NCBI GenBank assembly: GCA_016793245.1
Contig: JAEUHW010000290.1
Coordinates: forward strand, 1-64,000
Direction of reading: 5' to 3'
DNA: 64,000 bases
DNA from: Planctomycetota bacterium
GTDB lineage: Bacteria; Planctomycetota; UBA1135; JADKAF01
Numbering within the stretch: position 1 is the first letter of the stretch; each line of letters opens with the position of its first letter. Positions 26,063 to 34,527 of the stretch are shown one piece after another. The translations under genes were made by a program, and so were the position numbers. Under the pieces are notes generated by a model, which made no database searches, was not told the origin of the DNA, and saw nothing but the letters and a program-made list of their open reading frames with translations.

Positions 26063-27415
26063 TCAATTCGCGAAGGCCGCGCGCTGCACCTGCTCGTCGC
26101 TTTCGAAGAGCACCATTTCCTGCGCCCGCACGTTGGCGGCCTCGGGAGCACCCGCGCGCCACGCGGTCCGGCGCTCGCGATCCCCGACGAATCCGACGGG
26201 ACGCTCGGTCTCGCAGAAGGCGCAGCGCACGCGGAGCGGCCGGCGCGAGTCGATGCGGAAGCGCGAACCGAGGTGGGCCTCCTTGCTGCTGATGCAGGTC
26301 GGATTCGCGCAGGAGAGCGGGCTCCCCAGCACCTCGTCTTCGTCCTGGATGCGCTCCGGAGGCGGGCTCTTGAAGCTCGAGCGACCGAGGAGCACGGAGA
26401 TCAGCGCCATGCGGACGTGGACGCCGCGAGCCGCCTGGACGAAGTAGATCGAACGCGGGTCCTTGTCCATCTCGTAGGCGATCTCGCCGGTCCGCGGCAG
26501 CGGATGCATGAGTGAGGTCGCCTGGAACTTCTTGCCCGCCATCGTGTGCGGCTCGATGCGCAGATAGCGCTCGGGCGCCCGCCCCCCATCGCGAACGAAG
26601 CGCTCGATCTGCGGGCGCGTGACGTAGAGCGCGTCGTAGCTCGGGACATCCAGCTCGGTGACTTCGGTGAAGAGCGAGAGCTGGTGCGGCTTCTGCGGAG
26701 TGCAGTAGACGACATCCGCGTCGCGGGACACGTCCGGGAAGTCCCTGAGCGTGACGTGCTGCGGCTCGTAGGCCTGACGTCGACCGAGGCGCTCGAGCAC
26801 ATAGCTGGGCAGCTCGAGCCCGGGGTGCGGTACGAACACGAGGTTCGCGCGGAAGCGCGCGAGGGCGTACGCGAACGAGTGCACCGTTCGCGAGTACCGG
26901 AGGTCGCCCACGAGAACGACCGTGAGCCCTTCGAGAGACCCCTTCTCGACCCACAGCGAGTAGAGATCGCAGAGCGTCTGCGTCGGATGCTCGTGAGATC
27001 CGTCTCCGGCGTTCACCACCGGAACGGCGGCGAACTCCGCGGCGACTTTGGCGGCTCCTTCACAAGGGTGCCGCAGGATGATCACGTCCGCGTAGCTGCC
27101 GCCCACGACGCGCACCGTGTCGGCCAAGCTCTCGCCCTTCGAAGCGGACGACGACGACATGTCCGCCGCGGAGATCACGCGTCCGCCGAGGCGTCCCATC
27201 GCGGACTCGAACGAGAGCCGGGTGCGCGTCGAGGGTTCGTAGAAGAGGCTGGCGAGGATGAAACCGCCGCAGAGATGCGACCAGGCGCGGAGGTCTCGGC
27301 CCATCTCGTGCGCGAGCTTGAAGAGCTCGAGGATCTCCTGATTGCTGAGATCGTCGATGGAAACGAGATCGCGCTTCGCAGGCCGCAGGGCACTCGGGTC
27401 GGCGGGGTCGTGCAT
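26063..27415 (-). CDS. pyrB: Aspartate carbamoyltransferase with fused PyrI-type zinc domain
   Basis: ATCase joins carbamoyl phosphate and aspartate to N-carbamoyl-aspartate, the second step of pyrimidine synthesis. Residues 1-345 are a standard catalytic chain with the carbamoyl-phosphate loop FYEPSTRTRLSFESA (58-72), RHPCEGAA and HEHPTQTLCD (141-150). The C-terminal 100 residues contain CANPTC and CAFC (Cys 369, 374, 398, 401). The spacing CX4C-X23-CX2C matches the zinc domain of the regulatory subunit PyrI, which contacts the catalytic chain. The nucleotide-binding N-terminal domain of PyrI is absent. It follows the MnmE-like gene by about 54 nt and is probably in one operon with coaX. Confidence 0.92.
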   Translation of the reverse strand: MHDPADPSALRPAKRDLVSIDDLSNQEILELFKLAHEMGRDLRAWSHLCGGFILASLFYEPSTRTRLSFESAMGRLGGRVISAADMSSSSASKGESLADTVRVVGGSYADVIILRHPCEGAAKVAAEFAAVPVVNAGDGSHEHPTQTLCDLYSLWVEKGSLEGLTVVLVGDLRYSRTVHSFAYALARFRANLVFVPHPGLELPSYVLERLGRRQAYEPQHVTLRDFPDVSRDADVVYCTPQKPHQLSLFTEVTELDVPSYDALYVTRPQIERFVRDGGRAPERYLRIEPHTMAGKKFQATSLMHPLPRTGEIAYEMDKDPRSIYFVQAARGVHVRMALISVLLGRSSFKSPPPERIQDEDEVLGSPLSCANPTCISSKEAHLGSRFRIDSRRPLRVRCAFCETERPVGFVGDRERRTAWRAGAPEAANVRAQEMVLFESDEQVQRAAFAN

Positions 27416-27469
27416 CTCGGCGCGTCCGTGGGTCGGGAATCGAGGCGCGGAGAGCGCCTCGCTCGAACC

Positions 27470-28579
27470 TCAATGTTCGGTCGCGCCGAGGTCGTTGACA
27501 AGCGTCGCCACCGCGAGGTCCAGCGCTGCGGCGCCATCGGCGTCCCGCGCTTCGCGCAGCGCGAGCAGGATCTCGGCATCCGGCGCGCAAGCACGAGGAC
27601 TCCCCAACCCCTCTGGCGCAGGCCAGCGTTGATCGAGGAGGGCGCGGAGCAGCGCCCGCGCGCCTTCGGGGTCCTCTCGCGCCTGGAGCACCGGCAGCGC
27701 AGGCCGCAGCGAGGGACCGAGATCGCCACGGGTCGCGACCTCCGCATCGATGCGCTCACGCCAAGGCCCCGGTGGCGGAACGGAGCCGCGCGGGCTGAGC
27801 CAGATCACGAAATCCGAGCGGAGCACGCGGCGCTCCGTCTCGGCCCCCGCTCGCGCCGCGAGCCCGGTGGAAGCCGGGTCCAGCCCGGCGGTGTCCCACA
27901 GATCCACGCTGAGGTCGCCGAGCGCGATCCGGCGCTGGACTGGGTCCATCGTCGACCCGGCGCGCGCATCCACGATGTTCTCCGAGCGCCCGATCAGGGC
28001 GTTGAAGCACGTCGACTTCCCGGCGTTGGGCGGACCGACCAGAGCGACGCTGCGCGGAGCGAAGAACGGCGCGCACCGAGCGCTGAACTCCGCCAATTCG
28101 TCCAGCATTCGACGCGCTTGCTCCGTCTCCCCGAGAGCCAGGCGGCCGCGAATTCGACGCAGCTCGCGCGAGAGGGCGCCGCTCCTCTGTGCGAGGAGTC
28201 CGAGCAAAGGCCGTGGTGCGACGAGCTCTCCCGCCGCGCGATCGATGCGCGTCGCGATCGTCAGAAGCGGAGCCGCTTCCCCCGAGGTCCAGCAGACGCC
28301 CCGCGCCTCGAGCTCCGAGCGCAGCGCCTCCCGCACGGCTACGCCCCCGTGGAGTCCGAGCTCGAAGCGATCGCACTCTCGCGCCACCACCAGCGCATCG
28401 TCGATCGCCGCGCCGCCACGCCCCCGCAAGGACGCACGTCGCGGAGCTCCGAGCTCGGGAAGCCGCTCCACACCTAGCTCACGCAGAAGCGCCGCGGCCC
28501 CTCTCCCGCACAGCTCGACGACGGCGATGGCGCCCGTGAGTGTGCCGGTGAGCACGCGCGCCCGAACTTCGACGCTCAC
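27470..28579 (-). CDS. Degenerate MnmE-like GTPase
   Basis: The 369-aa protein has the layout of MnmE (TrmE): an N-terminal tetrahydrofolate-binding-like domain (GTLTGAIAVVELCGRGAAAL, then LGLHGGVAVREAL) followed by helices and an inserted G domain. The G1 loop is GPPNAGKSTC and G3 is DTAGLDP. The G4 NKxD motif is not found; the expected strand reads VIWLSPRGS. The C-terminal CxGK catalytic cysteine of MnmE, needed for tRNA U34 modification, is absent, and the protein is about 80 residues shorter. It starts with GTG, overlapping the coaX stop by 4 nt (GTGA), so it is translationally coupled. It is probably a paralogue with another role. Confidence 0.75.
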   Translation of the reverse strand: MSVEVRARVLTGTLTGAIAVVELCGRGAAALLRELGVERLPELGAPRRASLRGRGGAAIDDALVVARECDRFELGLHGGVAVREALRSELEARGVCWTSGEAAPLLTIATRIDRAAGELVAPRPLLGLLAQRSGALSRELRRIRGRLALGETEQARRMLDELAEFSARCAPFFAPRSVALVGPPNAGKSTCFNALIGRSENIVDARAGSTMDPVQRRIALGDLSVDLWDTAGLDPASTGLAARAGAETERRVLRSDFVIWLSPRGSVPPPGPWRERIDAEVATRGDLGPSLRPALPVLQAREDPEGARALLRALLDQRWPAPEGLGSPRACAPDAEILLALREARDADGAAALDLAVATLVNDLGATEH

Positions 28580-29343
28580 GCTCCGCTCGCGCGATGAAGT
28601 CGAACCAGAGCGCGATGGATGACATCGCGCTCGCGGACATGCGCGGTGGAGAGAGCCGCCGACAACACGGGCGCATAGCCTCCACAGAGCAGCACGCCAC
28701 GCGGAGCGAGGTCCTGACCGACGATCGCGATCAGCCGATCGATCATTCCCGCCGTCCCGTGAAAGAGCGAGAGCTCGATCGCGCTCTGCGTGTCGCGACC
28801 GCGCTCGGCCGGCACGGCTCGCAGCGCGACTTCCGGCAGGAGCTCGGTCTCCGATCGCAGCGCTCGCGCGAGCAGGCGCGGCCCCGGCGCGATGGCCCCG
28901 CCTCGAAACGCCCCGGTCTCGTCCACGGCATCGACCGTGATCGCCGTCCCCACGTCGACGGCGATCGCGGCACCGCCAAAACGCGCGCGCGCCTCCGAGG
29001 CCGCGAGCAAGCGATCCTTCCCCACGCGCTCGGGTTCGCGACAGAGGTTGGCGAGATCGAGGCGCAACGCCGCATCTCCCACGCCGACGACGTGCGCGAC
29101 CCCCGCCTCGCGCGCGAGCGAGAGGAGCTCCGCGGCGCGCCGCGGAGCGACCGCCGCATGCAGGAGCTGCCCCCCCGCGGCCGCGACGCTGTCCAGCCAG
29201 GCGCGCAATGCCGCTGGATCCTCGGGTTGCTGGAGCCCCTTGTCACCGTGGACGAAGCGCGGCCGGGAGTCCCAGCTCGCCGAGAGATCGGGGTGCGCCA
29301 TCCACGTCGAGCGCGTATTGCCGACGTCGACCGTGAGGAGCAT
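28576..29343 (-). CDS. coaX: Type III pantothenate kinase CoaX
   Basis: CoaX phosphorylates pantothenate, the first step of coenzyme A synthesis. The 255-aa protein has the ASKHA-fold start MLLTVDVGNTRSTW, the second phosphate motif AIAVDVGTAITVDAV with the catalytic Asp, GGAIAPGPRLLARAL and VLLCGGYAPVL. The expected length of the family is about 250. The ATG at 29343 begins the conserved domain; the longer frame upstream is not conserved. The stop overlaps the GTG start of the MnmE-like gene. Confidence 0.9.
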   Translation of the reverse strand: MLLTVDVGNTRSTWMAHPDLSASWDSRPRFVHGDKGLQQPEDPAALRAWLDSVAAAGGQLLHAAVAPRRAAELLSLAREAGVAHVVGVGDAALRLDLANLCREPERVGKDRLLAASEARARFGGAAIAVDVGTAITVDAVDETGAFRGGAIAPGPRLLARALRSETELLPEVALRAVPAERGRDTQSAIELSLFHGTAGMIDRLIAIVGQDLAPRGVLLCGGYAPVLSAALSTAHVRERDVIHRALVRLHRASGA

Positions 29344-29520
29344 GACAGGAGGGCTCGGAGGGGGCGCGTGTGCGCGACTCAGGAGCGAACGCGCCTGGAC
29401 CGTCGACGATCGTGAAGCGCGAAGACCTGCCGCGCGTCCGCGCAGCGCGGCATCCTTGGCGCTCCGCGGATCAGCGCCGCGCGACATCCATGGCGCGCCA
29501 CGCAGCGGCGCGGCGCGGTG

Positions 29521-29588
29521 TTGATCGCGCGCCGCGCGTCAGCGCGGCACGTGGTTGATCTCGCGCCGCGCGTCAGCGCGGCACGTGA
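29521..29588. repeat. 34-bp tandem duplication over the end of the PDZ gene
   Basis: The units 29521-29554 and 29555-29588 match over about 31-32 of 34 positions, with one change (G to T) near the start and the last two bases diverging. Each contains the stem GCCGCGC/GCGCGGC around GTCA. The second copy covers the last codons and stop of the PDZ gene (stop at 29573), so the first copy looks like a partial copy of the gene end. The hairpins may also act as terminators. Confidence 0.7.
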
Positions 29589-30694
29589 TAGGTCAAGATC
29601 CGCTCGCGGCCGTTCCGCAACACCTTGAACTCGTAGAAGTTGCGCTCGGGATTCTTCCGCACGTAACGAACGGCCTCGGACATCGTCGGGATCGAATGCT
29701 CGTTCACGGCGATCACGACGTCGTTTTGCATCAGCCCCTTGCCGAAGAAGACGGACTTCTCCGAGATCCGCTGGATCTGAACGCCGACGACCCCGTTCTT
29801 GTTGTAGCTGGTCGCCGTCACGTCTTGGCGGATGCGATCGTCGTAGTCCTCGGCGAGGCTGCTCAAGTCCTCGGTGCCGATCGCCCAGTTGTTCGAACCA
29901 GGGAACGTCTCCTCGGTGAACTTGGGCGCCTCGCGATCGAGGGCGAGCAGCCGCATCGACGCGGCCTGCCGACGCGCGGAATCCTCCTTCTCGACGGCGT
30001 CCAGGCTAGCCGCATCCTTCGAGGAGAGGAGCTTCGAGTCCAAGGTCTCGGTGAGCACCACGCGCTCGATCACCTGCGAGTCGCTCGCATCGGCCTTGTA
30101 GCCCTCGTAGCGTCCGCGAGCATCGCGGTGCTTCGGCATGCGGAACGAGACCAGGTTCTTCAGCGGGTCGATGCGTTCGACCTTGATCTCGGGGAATGGA
30201 TCGAGGGTCTCGCCTTCGCGGTAATAGCCGAGCGGGACCTTGGCCTTGTCCTCGAGATGCGCGCGGGGCTGCTTCACTTCGAAGAGGAGCACCACGCGGT
30301 CGTCCTGCCGATGATCGCCATCGCCGAGGATCAAGCCCGTGATGCTGACCTCGGGGAAATGCGGATAGGGCTCGGGCCCACTCGAGGTCGGAGTGACCTC
30401 GCGCACTTCTTCCTTCTTGGGGGGCTCGGAGCCCGAGACGTTGGCGGTAGCGATCGTGGAATACAGTTCGATCTTGGTGCGCGCCGTCGGAGCCTTCACC
30501 GGATCCTTGTTCCAGAGCTCGGTGCGCCTGCCGTTGTACCAATCCGTCACCGCATCGGCCGGCAATCGCCCGGCGGCGGGGTTCAGGATCGTCTTCTTTC
30601 CGATGGCGGCGAACCAGCCGAGACGTCCGGCCACGGCCACGCCGGCACCCAGCGCCGCCAGGACGATCAGGAGCTTTGCTTTCTGAACACGCAT
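29573..30694 (-). CDS. GspC-like inner-membrane PDZ protein
   Basis: The 373-aa protein has one N-terminal transmembrane helix (AKLLIVLAALGAGVAVAG), a long periplasmic region and a C-terminal PDZ-like domain (about 300-373) containing GVVGVQIQRISEKSVFFGKG, LMQNDVVIAVNEHSIP and FKVLRNGRERILTY. This layout, single anchor, periplasmic stretch and terminal PDZ, is that of the T2SS protein GspC, which links the inner membrane platform to the secretin. With the other pilus/T2SS genes in this window it may be part of the same machine. A PDZ-containing protein outside T2SS cannot be excluded. The ATG at 30694 starts the anchor; an upstream frame is not conserved. Confidence 0.65.
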   Translation of the reverse strand: MRVQKAKLLIVLAALGAGVAVAGRLGWFAAIGKKTILNPAAGRLPADAVTDWYNGRRTELWNKDPVKAPTARTKIELYSTIATANVSGSEPPKKEEVREVTPTSSGPEPYPHFPEVSITGLILGDGDHRQDDRVVLLFEVKQPRAHLEDKAKVPLGYYREGETLDPFPEIKVERIDPLKNLVSFRMPKHRDARGRYEGYKADASDSQVIERVVLTETLDSKLLSSKDAASLDAVEKEDSARRQAASMRLLALDREAPKFTEETFPGSNNWAIGTEDLSSLAEDYDDRIRQDVTATSYNKNGVVGVQIQRISEKSVFFGKGLMQNDVVIAVNEHSIPTMSEAVRYVRKNPERNFYEFKVLRNGRERILTYHVPR

Positions 30695-31051
30695 CGGGAA
30701 CTCGACTCGGCAGATGCCGGCCCGAACGCCGGAAGGCGCCCGGAGAGGAAGGGCCGCCACGGACGCGGAGCCGCCGAGCGATCTTCCGGGTTTCTCCCGG
30801 CCCGTCGGCGCCTCCGCCGCGAGGCTTGCGGGGCGGAGCTACTGTAGCAGCGCTCCTGCCATCGAGCCACGCCAGCGCAACGGAGAACCTGCGAGCGCCC
30901 GCGAGCCGCGAACTTCGTCGTGACCGCGCCCGATGACGAGCCGCGGAGCGACTTCACCACGGCGCCGACCATCGCAGCGCTTCGCGGGCTCGCGACGCGA
31001 GGGCAAGCCCCGTTCCGTGCCCTTCTCCAGCCGAGGCGAAGCTCGCGCCTC
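30695..31051. other. Intergenic region between PDZ gene and pilT2
   Basis: 357 bp with no recognised gene. Short frames occur on both strands but with no ribosome-binding site and no family resemblance. I see no clear promoter. Confidence 0.5.
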
Positions 31052-32197
31052 TCAGAATCGAGCCGGTCCCTTGTTGCGCTGCGGATTCCCGCCCTCGCGA
31101 GCCGCTGCGGCCGCCGCGGCGGTCCCGCTGCCGCTCGACACGCCGCGGATCAGGAGCTTCAGCTCGTCGGGATTGTCGGAGGCCGCGAGGGCTTCTTCGA
31201 GATCGATGTTGCCCGTCTCGTAGAGGCGGATCAGCGACTGGTTGAAGGTCATCGTCCCGTAGTACGCGCCCTCGGCGAGCGCCTTCTCGAGCTGCCGGGT
31301 CTTGCCCTGCTGCAAGAGCTCTCTCACGGTCGGCGTGGAGAGCAGGATCTCGCAGGCCGGAACGACGCCGCCTTCGGACTTCGTGCGGATCAGACGCTGG
31401 GACACGACGCCGGCCAGATTCATCGAGAGCTGCAGGCGGATCAGCTCGTGCTGATGCGGCGGGAAGAAGGTGATGATGCGCTCGACGGTCTGGACGGCGT
31501 TCACCGTGTGCAGCGTCGAGAGCACGAGGTGGCCGGTCTCCGCCGCGTTCACCGCCGCCTCCACGGTGTCACGATCGCGCATCTCGCCGATCATGATTAC
31601 GTCGGGCGATTGGCGCACGCAGTGCTTCAGCGCCGTGCGGAAGTCCTCGCAGTCGAGGCCGATCTCGCGCTGCGAGATCACCGAGAGCTTGTCCTCGAAG
31701 AGGTACTCGATCGGATCCTCGATCGTCACGACGTGGCGATTCATGGACCGATTGATCTCCTCGACCATCGCCGCGAGGGTCGTCGACTTGCCGGAGCCCG
31801 CGATGCCCGTCACGAGCACGAGGCCGCGGCTCAACGTCGAGAGGGCCTTCAATTGGTCGACGGGGAGGCAGAGCCGGCGGAAGTCCGGGACCTCGCTCTT
31901 CACATGCCGGAAGACGAAGGCCGGATTGCCGCACTGGCGGAACGCATTCACGCGGAAGCGCCCGATGCCGTCCACGCTCATCGCGAGGTCGAACTCGCTG
32001 GCGTGCTCCGGCTCGGGGATCGACAGATGGCGGCGCAGCTCGGCGAGGACTTCCTGCGCGAAGCGCCCGCTCACCTTCTCGTCCGAGAGGTAGCGGATGC
32101 GGCGGTTCACTCGCGCCGCCGGAAAGGACCCCGTCTTCAGGATCATGTCGGAGCCGCCGTGCTGCACGAGCAGGGCGAGGAGGGCCTTCAGTTCCAC
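31052..32197 (-). CDS. Second PilT/PilU-type ATPase
   Basis: This 381-aa paralogue of PilT has Walker A GIAGSGKSTT, Asp box IEDPIEYLFEDK, Walker B RQSPDVIMIGEMRDRDT and His box HLVLSTLHTVNA. The C-terminal part (TVRELLQQGKTRQLEKAL then TMTFNQSLIRLYETGNI) lacks the AIRNLIRE motif of PilT at 11361 and looks more PilU-like. A Gly/Ser/Ala tail ends the protein. The start is uncertain: GTG at 32197 has GAGGA upstream and gives the usual PilT beginning; an ATG at 32236 is also in frame. It probably powers retraction or modulates PilT. It is downstream of the WaaP-like kinase gene. Confidence 0.88.
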   Translation of the reverse strand: MELKALLALLVQHGGSDMILKTGSFPAARVNRRIRYLSDEKVSGRFAQEVLAELRRHLSIPEPEHASEFDLAMSVDGIGRFRVNAFRQCGNPAFVFRHVKSEVPDFRRLCLPVDQLKALSTLSRGLVLVTGIAGSGKSTTLAAMVEEINRSMNRHVVTIEDPIEYLFEDKLSVISQREIGLDCEDFRTALKHCVRQSPDVIMIGEMRDRDTVEAAVNAAETGHLVLSTLHTVNAVQTVERIITFFPPHQHELIRLQLSMNLAGVVSQRLIRTKSEGGVVPACEILLSTPTVRELLQQGKTRQLEKALAEGAYYGTMTFNQSLIRLYETGNIDLEEALAASDNPDELKLLIRGVSSGSGTAAAAAAAREGGNPQRNKGPARF

Positions 32198-32267
32198 GGT
32201 CGCTTCCTCGTTCGCAACGCGGCGCAGATGCCGCATTCGAGTTATCGACCGTTCGGCGCCGCGCGGT

Positions 32268-33044
32268 TCAGCCTCGAGCCCATCGCTGGAGCAGGGAATC
32301 GATTCCGAGGCCGATGCGAGCGGCCTGCGCGACCTGGACCGCCGCTCGGCGCGAGAGGAAACGCCGGACGAGGCGCGCGCGCGCCGCGGCCACGAGCCGC
32401 TGCAATCGAGGGCGCGGGGGCGGGAAGGGCGCGTCGGCGAGATAGGCCTCCCAGAAAAATCTTCGCTCGGCGTCCTCCGCGATCGCGAGCAAGTCGAGCT
32501 CGAGGCACGCGAGATCGTAGGCGAAGCCGCGCGGCGAGAGCCACGGCGCGAAGCGCGGTCGTCCTCCGCGATGCGCATCGATCCAAACCAGCGCCCGGCC
32601 TTCGAGGACGAGGTTGCGAAGGTAGGCATCTCGATGCACGAAGCCGGCGCCATGCAGCGCCGCGAGTGCGGCGCCGATGCTCGCCGCCCACGTGCTCGGC
32701 GCCTCGCGCTGCAAGACGGCGCGCTCCAGATCGGGACCGCGGAGGAGGCGCGTCGCGAGAAAGGCCCGCCCCTCTCCTCGAGCGATCTGCGCTCCTGCGA
32801 TCCGCGGCTCCACCGCATCGAGTCCGGCGGCTCGCAGCGAGCGCAGCACGCGGGCCTCGCGCAGGCTCCAGCACTTGCGGTGCAGCGGCCAGCCCGCGGC
32901 CCAGATCGGCCATCGGGCCGTTCGGATCTTCAGATGGACGCGCCGATCGGCGGCCTCTCGGCGTGCGAGCTCGAGCACCGCGGCGAAACCCGGCTCACAC
33001 CCCGGCTTCGCGAGATCGGGCGCGACCCACGTGATCTCGCGCAC
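32268..33044 (-). CDS. WaaP/InaA-like lipopolysaccharide kinase
   Basis: The 258-aa protein has the small-kinase fold of LPS heptose or Kdo kinases. The catalytic loop is FVHRDAYLRNLVL (HRDxxxxN), followed by the metal-binding Asp in VWIDAHRGG where protein kinases carry DFG. A long hydrophobic helix region and basic C-terminus follow. Such enzymes phosphorylate the inner core sugars of lipopolysaccharide on the cytoplasmic face of the membrane. I selected GTG at 33044, 15 nt after the obg stop and with GAGAGA upstream, so it is co-transcribed with obg. The exact substrate is unknown. Confidence 0.78.
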   Translation of the reverse strand: MREITWVAPDLAKPGCEPGFAAVLELARREAADRRVHLKIRTARWPIWAAGWPLHRKCWSLREARVLRSLRAAGLDAVEPRIAGAQIARGEGRAFLATRLLRGPDLERAVLQREAPSTWAASIGAALAALHGAGFVHRDAYLRNLVLEGRALVWIDAHRGGRPRFAPWLSPRGFAYDLACLELDLLAIAEDAERRFFWEAYLADAPFPPPRPRLQRLVAAARARLVRRFLSRRAAVQVAQAARIGLGIDSLLQRWARG

Positions 33045-33058
33045 GTTTGCTCTCTCGC

Positions 33059-34093
33059 TCAGACGCCGGCGAGACCGGGCTCCGAGGCTGCCGCGACGGC
33101 TTTCCACAGCGCGGCCTTCAGCTCGCCGAGGCCGCGGCCCGTCGCCGAGGAGATGAACAAGATCTCGCGCTTCAGCTCGGTCGCGAGCGCGCGCGCCATC
33201 GCCTCCGCTTCCTCCCCCTCGACCTTCGTCGCGACGAGTAGGCGCGGCTTGCTCGCCAGCGTGCCGGAGAACGCGGCGAGCTCGCGCTCGATCACTCGCA
33301 CGGCCTGCACCGGATCCATCTCGGCGCTCGCGCCGACGTCGACCAGATGCGCGATCACGCGCGTGCGCTCGATGTGCCTCAAGAAGCGGTCACCGAGGCC
33401 GTGTCCCTCGTGCGCGCCTTCGATCAACCCCGGCAGGTCGGCGAGCGTAAGCGACTTCGTCTCGTCGATGGCCACGACGCCGAGCGCGGGCTGCAGCGTC
33501 GTGAAGGGATAGTCGGCGATCTTCGGACGCAGCGCGGAGAGGCGCGAGATCAGGGTGGACTTGCCAGCGTTCGGCAACCCGACCAAGCCGACATCGGCGA
33601 TCAACTTCAAGTCCAAGCGCAGCTTGCGACGCTCCCCGGGGAGCCCGGGCTGAGCGAAGCGCGGCGTTCGTCGCGTCGCGGTCGCGAAGTAGGTATTGCC
33701 GTGGCCGCCGAGCCCGCCCTTCGCGACGACCAGCGTGAGCCCGTCCTCGTTCAAGTCCTTCAGCACGTTGCCGTGCAGCGCGTCGCGCACGATGGTGCCC
33801 ACGGGAACGCGGATCACGAGGTCCTCCGCCGAGCGCCCGGTGCAGTTGCGCGAAGCCCCGGCTCTGCCGTCCTCGGCCTCCCAGAGCGGGCGACCGCGGA
33901 AACCGAGGAACGAGGCGAGCCCGCGATCGGCGACGAGGATCACGTCGCCGCCGCGGCCCCCATCACCGCCATCGGGGCCGCCGCGCGTGACGAGAGCCTC
34001 GCGGCGAAAGGACACGGCCCCGGCGCCGCCATGTCCGGCGACGACCTCGATCAGGGCTTCATCCCAGAAGAGCTGGTCCAACCGCTCGCTCAT
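33059..34093 (-). CDS. obg: GTPase Obg/CgtA
   Basis: Obg is an essential ribosome-associated GTPase (50S assembly and stress signalling). The 344-aa protein has the Gly-rich Obg fold (GGPDGGDGGRGGDVILVAD, GGLGGHGNTYFATATRRTPR) followed by the G domain with G1 GLPNAGKSTL, G2 DYPFTTL, G3 DLPGLIEGAHEGHGL. The G4 motif, normally NKxD, reads TKVE (LLVATKVEGE). The C-terminal extension of some Obg proteins is absent. The ATG at 34093 begins the conserved domain; the frame further upstream runs through a terminator hairpin and is not used. It is downstream of rplU-rpmA, the usual order. Confidence 0.96.
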   Translation of the reverse strand: MSERLDQLFWDEALIEVVAGHGGAGAVSFRREALVTRGGPDGGDGGRGGDVILVADRGLASFLGFRGRPLWEAEDGRAGASRNCTGRSAEDLVIRVPVGTIVRDALHGNVLKDLNEDGLTLVVAKGGLGGHGNTYFATATRRTPRFAQPGLPGERRKLRLDLKLIADVGLVGLPNAGKSTLISRLSALRPKIADYPFTTLQPALGVVAIDETKSLTLADLPGLIEGAHEGHGLGDRFLRHIERTRVIAHLVDVGASAEMDPVQAVRVIERELAAFSGTLASKPRLLVATKVEGEEAEAMARALATELKREILFISSATGRGLGELKAALWKAVAAASEPGLAGV

Positions 34094-34122
34094 GACCTTC
34101 GCCGTATCCGCTTCGGGAAAGC

Positions 34123-34151
34123 AGCGGAGCGCACCTCTGGTGCGCTCCGCT
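34123..34151 (-). terminator. Terminator between rpmA and obg
   Basis: A perfect 13-bp stem (34123-34135 with 34139-34151) has a 3-nt loop. On the minus strand it is followed by GCTTTCCC, a short U-run. It lies 119 nt after the rpmA stop and could partially end the rplU-rpmA transcript before obg. Confidence 0.7.
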
Positions 34152-34269
34152 CGGGCTCCGCGCGAACCAGGTCGCCGGAGGAACATCGGAAGCGCTCGCG
34201 CTCCCGATCGCCGTGCCATCGCGCTCCCCGCTCACGCGCACTGCGCGGAACGACGGAGCTCGGGCGTGA

Positions 34270-34527
34270 TCAATTGTTGCCGGCCGACGTCACTTGGACG
34301 ACGCGCTTGCGCCCGCTGCGGAACTCCACCGTCCCATCGACGAGCGCGAAGATGGTGTAGTCCGAGCCCATGCCGACGCCGCGACCGGGATGGAACTTCG
34401 TCCCGCATTGGCGAACGATGATGTTCCCGGCCCGCACGGCTTGACCGCCGTAGACCTTGATCCCGCGGTGCTGCGGATTGGAATCGCGCCCGTTGCGCGT
34501 CGAACCTTGACCTTTCTTGTGTGCCAC
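34270..34527 (-). CDS. rpmA: 50S ribosomal protein bL27
   Basis: bL27 lies near the peptidyl-transferase centre, its N-terminus reaching toward the tRNA ends. The 85-aa protein is typical: [58 protein letters not shown]. It starts directly with MAHKK, so no Firmicute-type N-terminal cleavage extension is present. It follows rplU after about 230 nt, in which no ysxB-type protease gene was recognised. Confidence 0.97.
   Translation of the reverse strand: MAHKKGQGSTRNGRDSNPQHRGIKVYGGQAVRAGNIIVRQCGTKFHPGRGVGMGSDYTIFALVDGTVEFRSGRKRVVQVTSAGNN

Noticed and set aside
27495-27500. TTGACA on the plus strand inside the MnmE-like gene
   Set aside because: It is inside a coding region, on the opposite strand, with no gene downstream.
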